A DNA stretch of 64,000 nucleotides, from NCBI GenBank assembly GCA_963707435.1, contig CAVPPF010000007.1:62001-126000 (forward strand). Direction: 5' to 3'. This DNA is from UBA4744 sp963707435 (lineage in GTDB: Bacteria; Actinomycetota; Acidimicrobiia; Spongiisociales; UBA4744). Made by a program: the position numbers and the translations under genes. Positions 1 through 8,994 of this stretch are shown here, piece after piece. The notes beneath the pieces were generated by a model. The model saw nothing but the letters and a program-made list of their open reading frames with translations. It did no database searches and was not told where the DNA came from. The first letter of the stretch is position 1. Each line of letters starts with the position of its first letter.

Positions 1-342
1 TCGGCGGCCATGGGTGCCCTCTCGAATGTGTATGTCGTTGGCGGCCTGCTGCTGCTCTACGGCTTCGTTGTCATCCACTGGAACGTCGTCGCAGTCACGC
101 TCCGCCAGCAGTTGGTGCCGGATGAACTGCGGGGGCGGGTCGCAGGCGTCGCCCGGTTGATCGCATGGGGGACCCAGCCACTGGGCGCGCTGCTGGGAGG
201 TCTGCTGGCGGCCGGCTTTGGGCTAGAAGCGCCGTTCTACCTGGCCGCAGTGGCCTGGGCCGTGATGACCGCGATCACCATTCCGATCGTCAACAACCGG
301 TCGATACGCGAGCTCCAACAAGCCCACGATCAGGCCCGGTGA
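1..342 (+). CDS. MFS transporter, C-terminal fragment
   Basis: This is the 3' end of a major facilitator superfamily transporter whose start lies before the window; the frame is open from base 1. The visible 113 residues contain about three hydrophobic segments and the loop motif DELRGRVAG, which matches the conserved cytoplasmic loop (R-G-R-x-x-G) in the second half of drug/siderophore-type exporters. The protein ends with a short charged tail. The substrate cannot be told from this fragment. It converges with the GyrI-like gene, whose stop codon lies directly next to it. Confidence 0.8.
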   Translation, partial: SAAMGALSNVYVVGGLLLLYGFVVIHWNVVAVTLRQQLVPDELRGRVAGVARLIAWGTQPLGALLGGLLAAGFGLEAPFYLAAVAWAVMTAITIPIVNNRSIRELQQAHDQAR

Positions 343-948
343 TCACTCGATCGGCTGGCGGATGATGGTCTTCAGTTTTTCGGGTGCCGATCGATTGGGG
401 TCGCCGATATAGATCTCGTGGTGCTTGCCCCGCAGCGAGTACCCCTGTTCGCGGATGAACGCATGGAGCTTCTCGATGGTGGGGGCCTCGTCGGCGTAGG
501 GGCCGAGGTGCATGATCTGGGCGGCGAGTCCCTCGTTGAAGACCTCGAGCCGCAACTCGTCGAAGATGGGCAGCGGTTCCTTCTTCCTGGCCGTTTCCCG
601 GGCGGCCTCGAATCGCTCTCCGGTGATGTAGTCGGGCTGCATGATCATCAGGGTCCAGAACCATCGGTCTTTCATGCTGAAATCGAAATCCCCGTCGGGA
701 AGCCACCACAAGCCCTGCAGGGGCATCACCGAATAGGCGACTTGCTCGTCGGCCTTGATCGCAAATCGCAAGGTGTATGCCACTGGATAGAGGCCGGACA
801 TGATCTCGGGGAAGCGGGGGCTGGTGTTCGGGTTCCCGGAGCCGTCCGCCATCAGGTATTGCAGCGGAGGCACGTCGACGATGACCGGCCGGTCCCGGGG
901 CGCCGAATACAGCCCGCGGTATTCCTTCTTGAAGTCGATGGTCTTCAA
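343..948 (-). CDS. GyrI-like small-molecule-binding domain protein
   Basis: A 201-residue cytoplasmic protein resembling stand-alone GyrI-like (SOUL/AraC effector-binding) domains. These bind small hydrophobic ligands or, in some cases, hydrolyse them. The sequence near the N-terminus (DFKKEYRGLY, then PPLQYLMADGSGNPN) and the C-terminal HEIYIGDPNR are typical of the YdhR/GyrI-like group found singly in actinobacteria. I chose the TTG at 948 because a strong AGGAGG lies 6 bases upstream; an ATG at 978 is in frame but has no ribosome site. No partner gene is evident. The ligand is unknown. Confidence 0.75.
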   Translation of the reverse strand: MKTIDFKKEYRGLYSAPRDRPVIVDVPPLQYLMADGSGNPNTSPRFPEIMSGLYPVAYTLRFAIKADEQVAYSVMPLQGLWWLPDGDFDFSMKDRWFWTLMIMQPDYITGERFEAARETARKKEPLPIFDELRLEVFNEGLAAQIMHLGPYADEAPTIEKLHAFIREQGYSLRGKHHEIYIGDPNRSAPEKLKTIIRQPIE

Positions 949-1089
949 CGGATCCCTCCTCTGCTCTGCCCCATGCATACTGCCCGGGGAGGAAGTCGTC
1001 TAGGGGCCATAAGGCCCATGTGGGGTGGTTCGATCGATCGGGCGGAGATAGCGGTGGAACCGGCCGCATCGACCTGGCAGCATGGCGCG

Positions 1090-2211
1090 ATGGAACACGC
1101 GGACTTTGTTGTCATCGGTGCCGGCATTGCCGGCGCCTCGGCCGCCTACCGCCTCGCCCGGCACGGCCGGGTCGTGGTACTCGAGGGGGAAGCCGCCGCC
1201 GGGTACCACACGACCGGGCGGTCGGCTGCTCTGTTCACCGTGAGTTTCGAGATCGGAGTGGTGCGCAAGCTGGCGACGGCCAGCCGATCGTTCTTCGAGC
1301 AGCCACCGGCCGGCTTCAGCGGCGTGCGCCTCCTGGGGAGCCTGCCCTTTCTGTTCATCGCCCGCCGGGACCAGGCCGATGCGCTCAAAGAAGCCCTTGA
1401 CTCCGTCGGTGACTTCCCGTCCGTGCGGATGGTCGACGCCGACGAGGCTCGAGCGCTGTGTCCCATCCTGCGGGAGGGCTATGTACGAGCGGGTCTCTAC
1501 GAGGCAGGAGCGGGGAGCCTCGATGTTGATGCGCTCTTGCAGGGCTATCTGCACGGCGTCCGGGCTGCGGGGGGAGTGGTGCAGTTCCGCTCACGGGTCG
1601 TTGCTCTCGAGCGCACCGGCGGCAGGTGGGTTGTTGGCACCGAAGCCGGCCGGATCGAAACGAGCGTCGTGGTCAATGCGGCCGGGGCGTGGGCCGATCA
1701 GATCGGTGAGCTGGCAGGCGCGCGTCCCGTCGGTCTGGTGCCGAAGCGCCGCACGGCGTTTACCTTTCCCGCACCGCCCGGTGCGGATCCAAAGTCGTGG
1801 CCGGTCGTCTGCGACATCGATGAGGACTTCTACTTCAAGCCGGAGTCAACCCAGCTGATGGGCAGCCTCGCCGAGGAGACCCCGATGGAACCTCACGACG
1901 TTCGCCCCGAGGAGATAGACGTTGCGCTCGCGATCGAGCGCATTGAAGCCGCCACCACGCTGCAGATTCGCAGCGTGTCCTCCACCTGGGCCGGACTTCG
2001 ATCGTTCGTGGCCGACCGCCGCCCCGTAGCCGGCATGGACCCCGATCTGGACGGGTTCTTCTGGCTTGCCGGCCAGGGCGGTTTCGGGATCATGACTTCT
2101 CCGGCCCTGTCCCGGGCTGCAGAGGGGTTGATCGTCGACGGTCGCTTGCCTGCGGAACTGGACGCTCTCGGAATTGCGGCCGCCGAACTGGGTCCGGCCC
2201 GGCTTCGCTGA
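1090..2211 (+). CDS. FAD-dependent amino-acid-type oxidoreductase (DAO family)
   Basis: A 373-residue flavoprotein. The N-terminus DFVVIGAGIAGASAAYRLA is the GxGxxG dinucleotide-binding fold. It is followed by the FAD-contacting region around YHTTGRSAA, and the C-terminus has the second FAD motif (RSFVADRRPVAGMDP, then GQGGFGIMTSPA). This order fits the glycine oxidase/D-amino-acid dehydrogenase family, which oxidises amines to imines and passes electrons to oxygen or quinone. The frame is open far upstream, but homology begins at the ATG at 1090. The next gene is an MFS transporter 34 bases downstream, perhaps for a related substrate (inference). The exact substrate cannot be assigned. Confidence 0.85.
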   Translation: MEHADFVVIGAGIAGASAAYRLARHGRVVVLEGEAAAGYHTTGRSAALFTVSFEIGVVRKLATASRSFFEQPPAGFSGVRLLGSLPFLFIARRDQADALKEALDSVGDFPSVRMVDADEARALCPILREGYVRAGLYEAGAGSLDVDALLQGYLHGVRAAGGVVQFRSRVVALERTGGRWVVGTEAGRIETSVVVNAAGAWADQIGELAGARPVGLVPKRRTAFTFPAPPGADPKSWPVVCDIDEDFYFKPESTQLMGSLAEETPMEPHDVRPEEIDVALAIERIEAATTLQIRSVSSTWAGLRSFVADRRPVAGMDPDLDGFFWLAGQGGFGIMTSPALSRAAEGLIVDGRLPAELDALGIAAAELGPARLR

Positions 2212-2245
2212 GACAGACCCGGTGGCCGCGGCCTAGCCTCCGGTC

Positions 2246-3442
2246 GTGAGCCTGCAGCCCTTTCCCTGGAAGCAGATCCTTCCGCTTTCTCTGACGGTGA
2301 TGGTCGCCTTTGGCATCATGCTCTACGGATTCTCCGTGTTCCTCACCGATGGTGCCGCCGGTGGTGAGTTCAGCACCGGGCTCCTGTCGATCGCCTATGG
2401 GGGTGGTCTCGTAGCAGGCGGGGCACTTGCCTACCCGATCGGGCGGCGGGCCGATGCCGTGGGAGTCCGGTCGATATTCGGCCTGGGCGCAGTGCTGGGA
2501 GCCGGCGGATTGACCCTCTTCTCCTTTGCGACCGAACCCTGGCAGGTGCTCCTGGCCTGGTGGGGCCTGATCGGACCGGCAGGAGCGATGACCTTCTACG
2601 AACCCGCGTTCGTGGCCGTCGATCGCTGGTGCAGCCAGGAACAGCGGGCGAAGGCCCTGGCGGTGCTCACGCTCATCGGCGGACTGGCCGGCATCATCTT
2701 CCTGCCCGGAATCGAGCGCCTGATCAGCCTGCTGGGCTGGCGGGTAGCCGTACGATCACTCGGAGCACTCCTGCTGGTCACGGGAGGGGGAACCGCCTTG
2801 TTCTTCCTGCGACGGGAACCGCAGGGGGGACCGGCCGCTTCGCTTCCGGCGGGGTTCTCTCTGGGCTCGATCGTTCGCGATCGCCGTTTCGTGCTTTTCA
2901 CGGCCGGGATGGTCTTGAGTTCTGTTGGAGCGCAGGCGGTGCTCTCCCACCGGGTGGCGCGATTCGAAGAAGCCGGTTTTGCGGTGGCGGGCGTGGCCGT
3001 CTGGGCGGCGGTGGCATCAGCCTTGAGCCTGCCGGGGCGATCCGTGGCACCCTTCCTCGCACAGCGATTCCGTCCGACCAGCGTGGAGGCTGCTGCGATG
3101 GGCTTCATGGCGATCGCGGCGATACTCATGATCGATGGCTCGGCGGACTGGCAGCTCTCCGGCCACTTCATCATGTTCGGGTTGTCCTTCGGGGCGGTGC
3201 TGCCGCTGCGGGCAATGGTGATGAGCCGGTGGTTCTCGGGGCCGGGATACGGCCGCACCATGGGTGCTCAGTGGGCGGCTGCCTCCCTGGCGGGAGCCGT
3301 CGGGCCGGCAGTCGTCGGAGTGCTGCACGACAGCACCGGGGGCTACGAGTTTCCGATCTCCCTGACCGCGCTCCTCTTTGCCGGAGCGGTTGTGCTCGTT
3401 GTGGCCAGCGGACGAACCCCGGCGGCGGCTGAGGTTTTCTAA
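2246..3442 (+). CDS. MFS transporter
   Basis: A 398-residue major facilitator protein with about 12 hydrophobic segments split by a central loop near residues 195-215 (REPQGGPAASLPAG). Conserved features include the loop after the second helix (YPIGRRADAVG) and the helix-8/9 loop. The general look is that of the OFA/monocarboxylate-like branch, but the substrate is not determinable. The GTG at 2246 is preceded by TAGCCT at 2234-2239, 6 bases away, which fits a leaderless transcript. It lies in line after the FAD oxidoreductase and before acetoacetyl-CoA synthetase. Confidence 0.85.
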   Translation: MSLQPFPWKQILPLSLTVMVAFGIMLYGFSVFLTDGAAGGEFSTGLLSIAYGGGLVAGGALAYPIGRRADAVGVRSIFGLGAVLGAGGLTLFSFATEPWQVLLAWWGLIGPAGAMTFYEPAFVAVDRWCSQEQRAKALAVLTLIGGLAGIIFLPGIERLISLLGWRVAVRSLGALLLVTGGGTALFFLRREPQGGPAASLPAGFSLGSIVRDRRFVLFTAGMVLSSVGAQAVLSHRVARFEEAGFAVAGVAVWAAVASALSLPGRSVAPFLAQRFRPTSVEAAAMGFMAIAAILMIDGSADWQLSGHFIMFGLSFGAVLPLRAMVMSRWFSGPGYGRTMGAQWAAASLAGAVGPAVVGVLHDSTGGYEFPISLTALLFAGAVVLVVASGRTPAAAEVF

Positions 3443-3467
3443 GCTGCGGACCATGGAGGCGACTGCG

Positions 3468-5483
3468 ATGGATGGAGCTCAGGGGATCGACGGGAGTATT
3501 CTCTGGGAACCCACCCGAACGACCCTGGAGCGGGCGGGGATCACTCGCTATCTGTCGTGGCTTCAGGATGAACGGAAGCTCGTCTTCGAGGACTATGCCT
3601 CGTTGTGGGAGTGGTCCGTCACCGACCTCGACGCGTTCTGGGGCTCGCTGTGGGAGTACTTCGAAATCACCGCCCATGCGCCCTTTCAGGCGGTCCTCGG
3701 GAAGCGGACGATGCCCGGCGCGCAGTGGTTTCCCGGTGCCACACTCAACTACGCCGAACACGCTCTGCGCCGCATCGACGACGCCCCGGCCGTCATCGCG
3801 ACGGACGAGGCAGGCGATACCTTCCGGATCTCGTTTGCGGACCTCCGTCAACGGGTTGCGGCCGCCGCAACCGGACTGCGGCGGCTGGGCGTCGGAAGGG
3901 GCGACCGGGTCGTATCCCTGCTTCCCAATATCCCCGAAACGCTGGTCGCCTTTCTGGCGACGGCGAGCCTGGGAGCCATTTGGTCCAGTTGTTCCCCGGA
4001 ATTCGGAGCCGGCAGTGTGGTGCACCGGTTTTCGCAGATTGAACCGAAGGTGTTGATTGCCGCCGACGGGTACCGGTTCACCGGCAGGGAGTTCGACCGC
4101 CGGGACGTTCTTGCCCGGATCGCTTCCCGGCTGCCTACCCTGGAAGCGACCGTTGTCGTGCCGCGCCTCCAACTCCCGGTTGATCCACTGCCCGGCGCCA
4201 TCTTGTGGACCGATTTCATTCGCGAGGCCGCTGAGTTGACGTTCGAGGCGGTGCCGTTCGATCACCCGCTGTGGATCCTCTACTCATCCGGAACGACCGG
4301 TCTCCCCAAGGCCATCGTGCAGGGTCACGGCGGCATCCTGCTCGAGCACCTGAAAGAACTGGCGTTCCACGTCGATCTGGGGGAGAACGACCGGTTCTTC
4401 TGGTACACGTCGACGGCATGGATGATGTGGAACCTGATGATCTCGAGCCTGCTGGTCGGGGCGACGGTCATCATGTACGACGGCAGCCCTGGTTACCCGG
4501 ACCTGAACACCTTGTGGAAGCTCGCCGCGTCCGAGCGCATCACGCACTTCGGCGTCAGCCCGCCGTACCTGCAGGCTTGCAACCGTGCCGGCCTGCACCC
4601 CGGGCGGGACCACGACCTCAGCGCCCTGCGGATTCTCGGTTCCACCGGAGCCCCGCTCACGCCGGATGGGTTTGCGTGGGTGTACGAGGAGGTGGGCCGG
4701 GATCTTCTGCTGGCGTCGATCAGTGGGGGTTCGGATCTCTGCACGGCCTTCCTGGGGGCGTGCCCGCTGCTTCCGGTCCGTTCGGGACGGATCCAGTGCC
4801 GTCAGCTCGGCGCAGGCGTTGAAGCGTTCGATGCAGACGGAAACCCCGTCATCGGCGAGGTAGGAGAGCTCGTCGTGACGGCTCCGATGCCGTCCATGCC
4901 GATCTCCCTCTGGAACGATCCCGACGGAGACCGCTACCGGTCCAGTTACTTCGAGATGTACCCGGGCGTCTGGCGGCACGGCGATTGGATCACCATCCAT
5001 CCGGACGGGTCCGCGGTTGTCTTCGGCAGGTCGGATTCCACCCTCAACCGGGGAGGCATCCGCATGGGTACGAGTGAGTTCTACCAGGTCACGGATGGCT
5101 TCTCCGAAATCTCAGACAGCCTCGTCGTCGACACCGGAGGGATGGGCGGTGAGGGGCGGCTCTTGCTATTCGTCGTGATGGCCGACGGCCACACCTTCGA
5201 CGACGGACTCCGGCGGAGAATCGAAACTGCCCTGCGGGAGGGGCTATCTCCCCGCCACGTCCCGGACGAAATCCACGAGATCGACGAGGTTCCGCTGACC
5301 CTCAACGGCAAGAAAATGGAGGTGCCGGTGAAACAGATCCTCGCCGGCGTTCCCGTTGATCGGGCTGCGCGTCGCGACGCCATGGCCAACCCGCACGCTT
5401 TGGATGCCTTTGTCCGTTTGTTCGGGGAGACCGGTGCTGCGGAGCATATAGCAGCGTCGGGCCCGGACCAACGAGGCTCGTAG
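3468..5483 (+). CDS. Acetoacetate-CoA ligase (acetoacetyl-CoA synthetase)
   Basis: A 671-residue acyl-adenylate-forming enzyme that activates acetoacetate with ATP and CoA, feeding ketone bodies or PHB breakdown products into acetyl-CoA metabolism. The P-loop-like core YSSGTTGLPKAIVQGHGG is intact. The early region (NYAEHALRR), the adenylation motif GVSPPYLQ and the C-terminal catalytic lysine region (PLTLNGKKMEVPVK) all match the acetoacetyl-CoA synthetase branch rather than plain acetyl-CoA synthetase. I prefer the ATG at 3468, which has GGAGG 8 bases upstream; an in-frame ATG at 3453 is the alternative. The length is close to the family norm of about 650. Confidence 0.92.
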   Translation: MDGAQGIDGSILWEPTRTTLERAGITRYLSWLQDERKLVFEDYASLWEWSVTDLDAFWGSLWEYFEITAHAPFQAVLGKRTMPGAQWFPGATLNYAEHALRRIDDAPAVIATDEAGDTFRISFADLRQRVAAAATGLRRLGVGRGDRVVSLLPNIPETLVAFLATASLGAIWSSCSPEFGAGSVVHRFSQIEPKVLIAADGYRFTGREFDRRDVLARIASRLPTLEATVVVPRLQLPVDPLPGAILWTDFIREAAELTFEAVPFDHPLWILYSSGTTGLPKAIVQGHGGILLEHLKELAFHVDLGENDRFFWYTSTAWMMWNLMISSLLVGATVIMYDGSPGYPDLNTLWKLAASERITHFGVSPPYLQACNRAGLHPGRDHDLSALRILGSTGAPLTPDGFAWVYEEVGRDLLLASISGGSDLCTAFLGACPLLPVRSGRIQCRQLGAGVEAFDADGNPVIGEVGELVVTAPMPSMPISLWNDPDGDRYRSSYFEMYPGVWRHGDWITIHPDGSAVVFGRSDSTLNRGGIRMGTSEFYQVTDGFSEISDSLVVDTGGMGGEGRLLLFVVMADGHTFDDGLRRRIETALREGLSPRHVPDEIHEIDEVPLTLNGKKMEVPVKQILAGVPVDRAARRDAMANPHALDAFVRLFGETGAAEHIAASGPDQRGS

Positions 5484-5504
5484 CTCACGGCTATTCTCGA
5501 CCGT

Positions 5505-5894
5505 ATGCCCCTTCCCAGGAAGCTCGGTCGCATGAACAAGCGGATCACCAACCCGGTGATGCGCCGCTTCCGGAGAATTCCGCCGATGGCGATTGTGGTC
5601 CACCGGGGCCGGGTGTCGGGACGCGAGTACCGAACTCCCGTATTTGCCTTCCCGACCGGGGAAGGCCTCGTCATCGCATTGACGTACGGGCACGACGTTG
5701 ACTGGCTGAAGAATGTGCAAGCGGCCGGTTCGTGCAGCATCGTTCGACGGGGCCGGGCTATCGAACTGGCGAACCCGCGCGTCGTCGGCTGGGCAGCGGG
5801 GAGCAAATACATGCCGCTGCTGGTCCGGGTCTCGCTCCTGGGTCTTCAGGCCCGGGACTTCCTGTTGCTCGACGAAGTCACGCCCGGTGTCTGA
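5505..5894 (+). CDS. Deazaflavin (F420)-dependent nitroreductase family protein
   Basis: A 129-residue protein of the DUF385/Ddn family, a split beta-barrel fold that in mycobacteria uses reduced F420 to reduce nitroimidazoles and quinones. The recognisable core is HRGRVSGREYRTPV, followed by YGHDVDWLKNVQAAG, which contributes to cofactor binding. The ATG is preceded by TATTCT at 5492-5497, 7 bases away, indicating a leaderless mRNA. The physiological substrate is unknown. Together with the two luciferase-like oxidoreductases at 21.7 and 62.5 kb, it suggests that the organism makes F420 (inference). Confidence 0.88.
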   Translation: MPLPRKLGRMNKRITNPVMRRFRRIPPMAIVVHRGRVSGREYRTPVFAFPTGEGLVIALTYGHDVDWLKNVQAAGSCSIVRRGRAIELANPRVVGWAAGSKYMPLLVRVSLLGLQARDFLLLDEVTPGV

Positions 5895-5905
5895 GCCGGC
5901 ACGGT

Positions 5906-6154
5906 CTACATACGTCCAGCCTGTACCTCGGCAAGGTAGGCAGCCCGGGAGGCGCCTGCCAGAGCCGCTATCTCCTCGGCAACATGTGGGGATAGCAGCC
6001 CGCGTAACGCATCCACGGTGTCGTCCTTGAGGGCGCGGCGGCCCGCGAGTTCTGCCGTCAGCTCGGTCACCGTCGCACCCGTGACGGATGCCAGCCTGGC
6101 AGTCGTGCACCCCGCTTGTTTCAACGCATCGAGCGCCGGCGGTTGGTTGGTCAA
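5906..6154 (-). CDS. Small helix-turn-helix-like protein
   Basis: A predicted 82-residue soluble protein starting at TTG, with GGAGG and GGGAAG purines 5-12 bases upstream. Residues 20-55 (ARLASVTGATVTELTAEL, then GRRALKDDTVDALRGLL) have the spacing of a Cro/CI-type helix-turn-helix, and the rest is alanine-rich helix. A DNA-binding role is therefore possible but not demonstrated. It converges with the deazaflavin reductase and is divergent from the sphingoid-base operon, so it could regulate that operon (inference). Coding confidence rests on the ribosome site and the sensible domain pattern. Confidence 0.6.
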   Translation of the reverse strand: MTNQPPALDALKQAGCTTARLASVTGATVTELTAELAGRRALKDDTVDALRGLLSPHVAEEIAALAGASRAAYLAEVQAGRM

Positions 6155-6274
6155 TGGGCTTCCCTTCCTCCTTGCCCCATTGTCGCGCAGATTCGTTCGG
6201 GCGGACCCCGCTAGCGCTCGGAGGTGCAGACGCGTACGCTACGGCGCCCGTGCCCGTTCGCGGGCGGAGGCAAC

Positions 6275-7111
6275 ATGGCGAGGACAGGGCAGCTGACCGG
6301 AAAGACGGCCATTGTCTGCGGTGGTTCCAAAGGAATCGGCTATTCCGCCGCCAGAGAAGTCGTACGTCGCGGCGGCTCGGTGGCGATAGTCGCCCGTGGC
6401 AACGGGACCCTCGACCCCGCGATTCAACAACTGCGGCTGCTGGTCAAAGACGGCTCGCAATTCGTCGAGGCGATCCAGGCCGATGCTGCCGATCGAAACG
6501 ATATCGGTCCCAAGCTGGACGCCTTCGTGACCTCGCGGGGCGTCCCGGATCTCCTCATCAATGCTGTTGGGTTCGCCGGCCCCGACTATGTCGGGAACCT
6601 CGGCCTCGAACAGTTTCGCCGGCACATGGATGTCAACTACTACGGACAGTTGATCCCCACGCTCGTCGTGCTTCCTCACTTGATGGAAGCCCGCCGGGGT
6701 CACATTGCGTTTGTCTCCTCCATGATGGGCTACTTCGGAGTCATCGGCTACGCCGCCTATGCTCCCACCAAATTCGCCCTGGTCGGCCTTGCCGAGGTTC
6801 TGCGCCATGAACTGAAGCCCGCCGGCATCAGCGTATCGGTGCTCTATCCGCCCGACACGGACACGCCCGGATTCGAAGCCGAGAACGTGACCAAACCTGC
6901 CGAAACGCATGCTCTGTCCGCAAATGTGAAGCTGGCTCAGCCCGACGATGTAGCCCGCGAGTTCGTGGACGGAATCATGCAGGGGAAGTTCCATATCCTC
7001 CCAAGTGGCGCGGCAATGCCGTGGAGGCTGCAAAGATATGCCCCGCGATTGGTCCGGGCGTTCCTGGATCGAGACCTGAGCAAAGCGAGAAGAAGGATTG
7101 GCAAGACATGA
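6275..7111 (+). CDS. 3-ketodihydrosphingosine reductase-like SDR
   Basis: A 278-residue short-chain dehydrogenase. It has the NADP-binding GGSKGIG near residue 12 and the active-site Y162-x3-K166 (YAPTK). It also has the segment YPPDTDTPGF followed by EN-x-TKP-x-ET, which is a hallmark of eukaryotic 3-ketodihydrosphingosine reductases (KDSR). That enzyme reduces 3-ketosphinganine to sphinganine. The ATG at 6275 has GGAGG just upstream, and the stop overlaps the start of the serine palmitoyltransferase gene (ATGA). This places the two consecutive steps of sphingoid-base synthesis in one operon. A generic SDR role is the alternative, but the motif plus its neighbour make KDSR much more likely. 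Confidence 0.85.
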   Translation: MARTGQLTGKTAIVCGGSKGIGYSAAREVVRRGGSVAIVARGNGTLDPAIQQLRLLVKDGSQFVEAIQADAADRNDIGPKLDAFVTSRGVPDLLINAVGFAGPDYVGNLGLEQFRRHMDVNYYGQLIPTLVVLPHLMEARRGHIAFVSSMMGYFGVIGYAAYAPTKFALVGLAEVLRHELKPAGISVSVLYPPDTDTPGFEAENVTKPAETHALSANVKLAQPDDVAREFVDGIMQGKFHILPSGAAMPWRLQRYAPRLVRAFLDRDLSKARRRIGKT

Positions 7112-8325
7112 CGAGCACGGACCCCATCGCGCCGCCGGGCGTTATGACCGACCTCTTCGACAAGGCGCACGCTTTCACCATTGCCCATGAGACCAAAGCT
7201 TCGGGTCTCTATCCGTATTTCCTCGCCATGGAAGGCAATGAAGGTACCGAGGCCGTGTACCAGGGTCGTCGTATTCTGATGTTCGGGTCGAACAACTACC
7301 TGGGTCTGACTACCCATCCGAAGGTACGGGAAGCAGCCCAACAGGCCATCGTCGAGTTCGGCACGAGCTGCACGGGGTCCCGGTTCCTGAATGGAACCCT
7401 CGAGCTTCACCTGCAACTGGAGCGAGAACTGGCCGCCTGGGTCGGCAAGGAGGCCGCGCTGGTGTTTTCCACCGGCATGCAGACCAACCTGGGGGTCGTT
7501 TCCTCGCTGGTCGGGCGGTTCGATACGGTCATTCTCGACAAGGACGACCACGCCAGCATCGTCGATGCGGCCCGCTTGAGCTGGGGCCAGATCAAACGGT
7601 ACCGGCACAACGATATGGAACAACTCGAGCGTATGCTCGCCGACGTGCCCGACGACCGCGGCAAATTCGTCGTCGTGGACGGGCTCTACAGCATGGAGGG
7701 AGACCTGGCTCCCCTCCCCGAGGTCGTCGAATTGTGCAAACGGTTCGGTGCCCGGCTGATGGTCGACGATGCCCATTCCCTCGGCGTGATGGGAGATGGC
7801 CGCGGCACTGCCGCCCATTTCGGAGTCACCGACTCCGTGGACCTCATCATGTCGACGTTCTCGAAATCACTGGCCTCGCTCGGTGGTTTCATCGCGGGCG
7901 ACGATCAGATCGTCCACTACATCCAGCACCACGCTCGTTCGCTCATTTTCAGCGCTTCCATTCCGCCGGCCAACGCCGCGGCGGCGCTGGCTGCACTCCA
8001 GGTGATGCAGGAGGAACCCGAGCGGGTGGTGCAGGTGCATCAGAATGCCGATCGGCTCCGGTCTGGCCTCCGCGATCTCGGCTTCGACACCGGTGCATCC
8101 GTGACGCCGGTCATTCCGGTGATCGTCGGCGACGACACGCTGACCTTCTACATGTGGAAACAATTGCTGGACGCCGGTGTCTACGTCAATGCCATCATCT
8201 CTCCGGCGACTCCCAAGGGAAGGCAGCTGTTGCGGACCAGTGTGATGGCTACGCATACCGCCGACCAGCTCGATCGGGTGCTGGAGACCTTCGAGAAGGT
8301 GGGCCGGCAGGTCGGGCTCATCTGA
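7108..8325 (+). CDS. Serine palmitoyltransferase (alpha-oxoamine synthase family)
   Basis: A 405-residue PLP enzyme that condenses an acyl-CoA with serine to give 3-ketosphinganine, the entry step of sphingolipid synthesis. The internal aldimine lysine is K253 in STFSKSLASLGG, and the cofactor-stacking and aspartate residues are in VDDAHSLGV (D221, H223). The N-terminal LMFGSNNYLGLTTHPKV and the TFSKSLASLGGF form resemble bacterial serine palmitoyltransferases more than KBL or BioF. The start overlaps the stop of the KDSR-like gene by four bases. An acyl-transfer partner (ceramide synthase) is not visible nearby. Glycine C-acetyltransferase is the main alternative, disfavoured by the operon context. 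Confidence 0.87.
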   Translation: MTSTDPIAPPGVMTDLFDKAHAFTIAHETKASGLYPYFLAMEGNEGTEAVYQGRRILMFGSNNYLGLTTHPKVREAAQQAIVEFGTSCTGSRFLNGTLELHLQLERELAAWVGKEAALVFSTGMQTNLGVVSSLVGRFDTVILDKDDHASIVDAARLSWGQIKRYRHNDMEQLERMLADVPDDRGKFVVVDGLYSMEGDLAPLPEVVELCKRFGARLMVDDAHSLGVMGDGRGTAAHFGVTDSVDLIMSTFSKSLASLGGFIAGDDQIVHYIQHHARSLIFSASIPPANAAAALAALQVMQEEPERVVQVHQNADRLRSGLRDLGFDTGASVTPVIPVIVGDDTLTFYMWKQLLDAGVYVNAIISPATPKGRQLLRTSVMATHTADQLDRVLETFEKVGRQVGLI

Positions 8326-8343
8326 ACCCGGTCTGCCGGGACC

Positions 8344-8799
8344 TCATGAGCGGACGTTGACGGTGATCGTGTAGGTGTCGAGCGGCGTCTCGCCGTCTTC
8401 CCACGGGCGCACATAGTCCAGTTGCAGGGAGTCCTGTCCCGTAGCGATTCCTGTGAAGTGGAACGTCATCGTTCCTCCGGCACCGACGAGATCCGACTGT
8501 GCCGTAAACTCCGGTTCACCAACCTGAGCCAGGACTGCCGGGTTGATCGATGAAACCACCCAGCTATAGCCCGTCGACGGATTGGCGGGCAAGCTGATCG
8601 TCAGGTCGCCGCTCACCTCGAGGGCAACCCGTGACCCGGCCTCGGCCGGACCGATTCCGGCAGGCGCTATGCCCGCCCGGTCGATCTGTGCCAGTGCGAT
8701 TGCTCCGACTGCGACTGCGGCGACTGCTAGGAAGGTGAGCAGGATCGTCGCAGGTTTCACCGTTCGGGGGAATGTGGTGGTTGATCCATGAGCTTGCAT
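8344..8799 (-). CDS. Chagasin-type (I42) cysteine protease inhibitor, membrane-anchored or secreted
   Basis: A 151-residue protein. One hydrophobic segment at about residues 17-38 (signal or anchor) is followed by a single immunoglobulin-like inhibitor domain. All three chagasin loop motifs are present: NPSTGY at 73-78, GAGG at 106-109 and RPWE at 131-134. In the I42 family these loops enter the active-site cleft of papain-like proteases. The ATG at 8799 is chosen because GGAG lies 6 bases upstream; the ATG at 8811 would overlap the AAGGAG. It converges with the serine palmitoyltransferase gene, with no obvious operon. Its target protease is unknown. Confidence 0.88.
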   Translation of the reverse strand: MQAHGSTTTFPRTVKPATILLTFLAVAAVAVGAIALAQIDRAGIAPAGIGPAEAGSRVALEVSGDLTISLPANPSTGYSWVVSSINPAVLAQVGEPEFTAQSDLVGAGGTMTFHFTGIATGQDSLQLDYVRPWEDGETPLDTYTITVNVRS

Positions 8800-8994
8800 C
8801 GGCTTCTCCATCTCCTTTCGCCATTAGGACGATTGAAGAAGGCTCTTGGTTTCCGGTTCGAGCACGTGTTTACGGAAGGGAACGAAGCGGGTGCCCGACA
8901 CCTTCGGGCCACGCTGAGAGGACGCAGTTCTCGTTCTGCTCTGCGTCGGCCGGCTATCGACCGGCTATCGACAGGCGGGAGTCTGCGGCGACGC

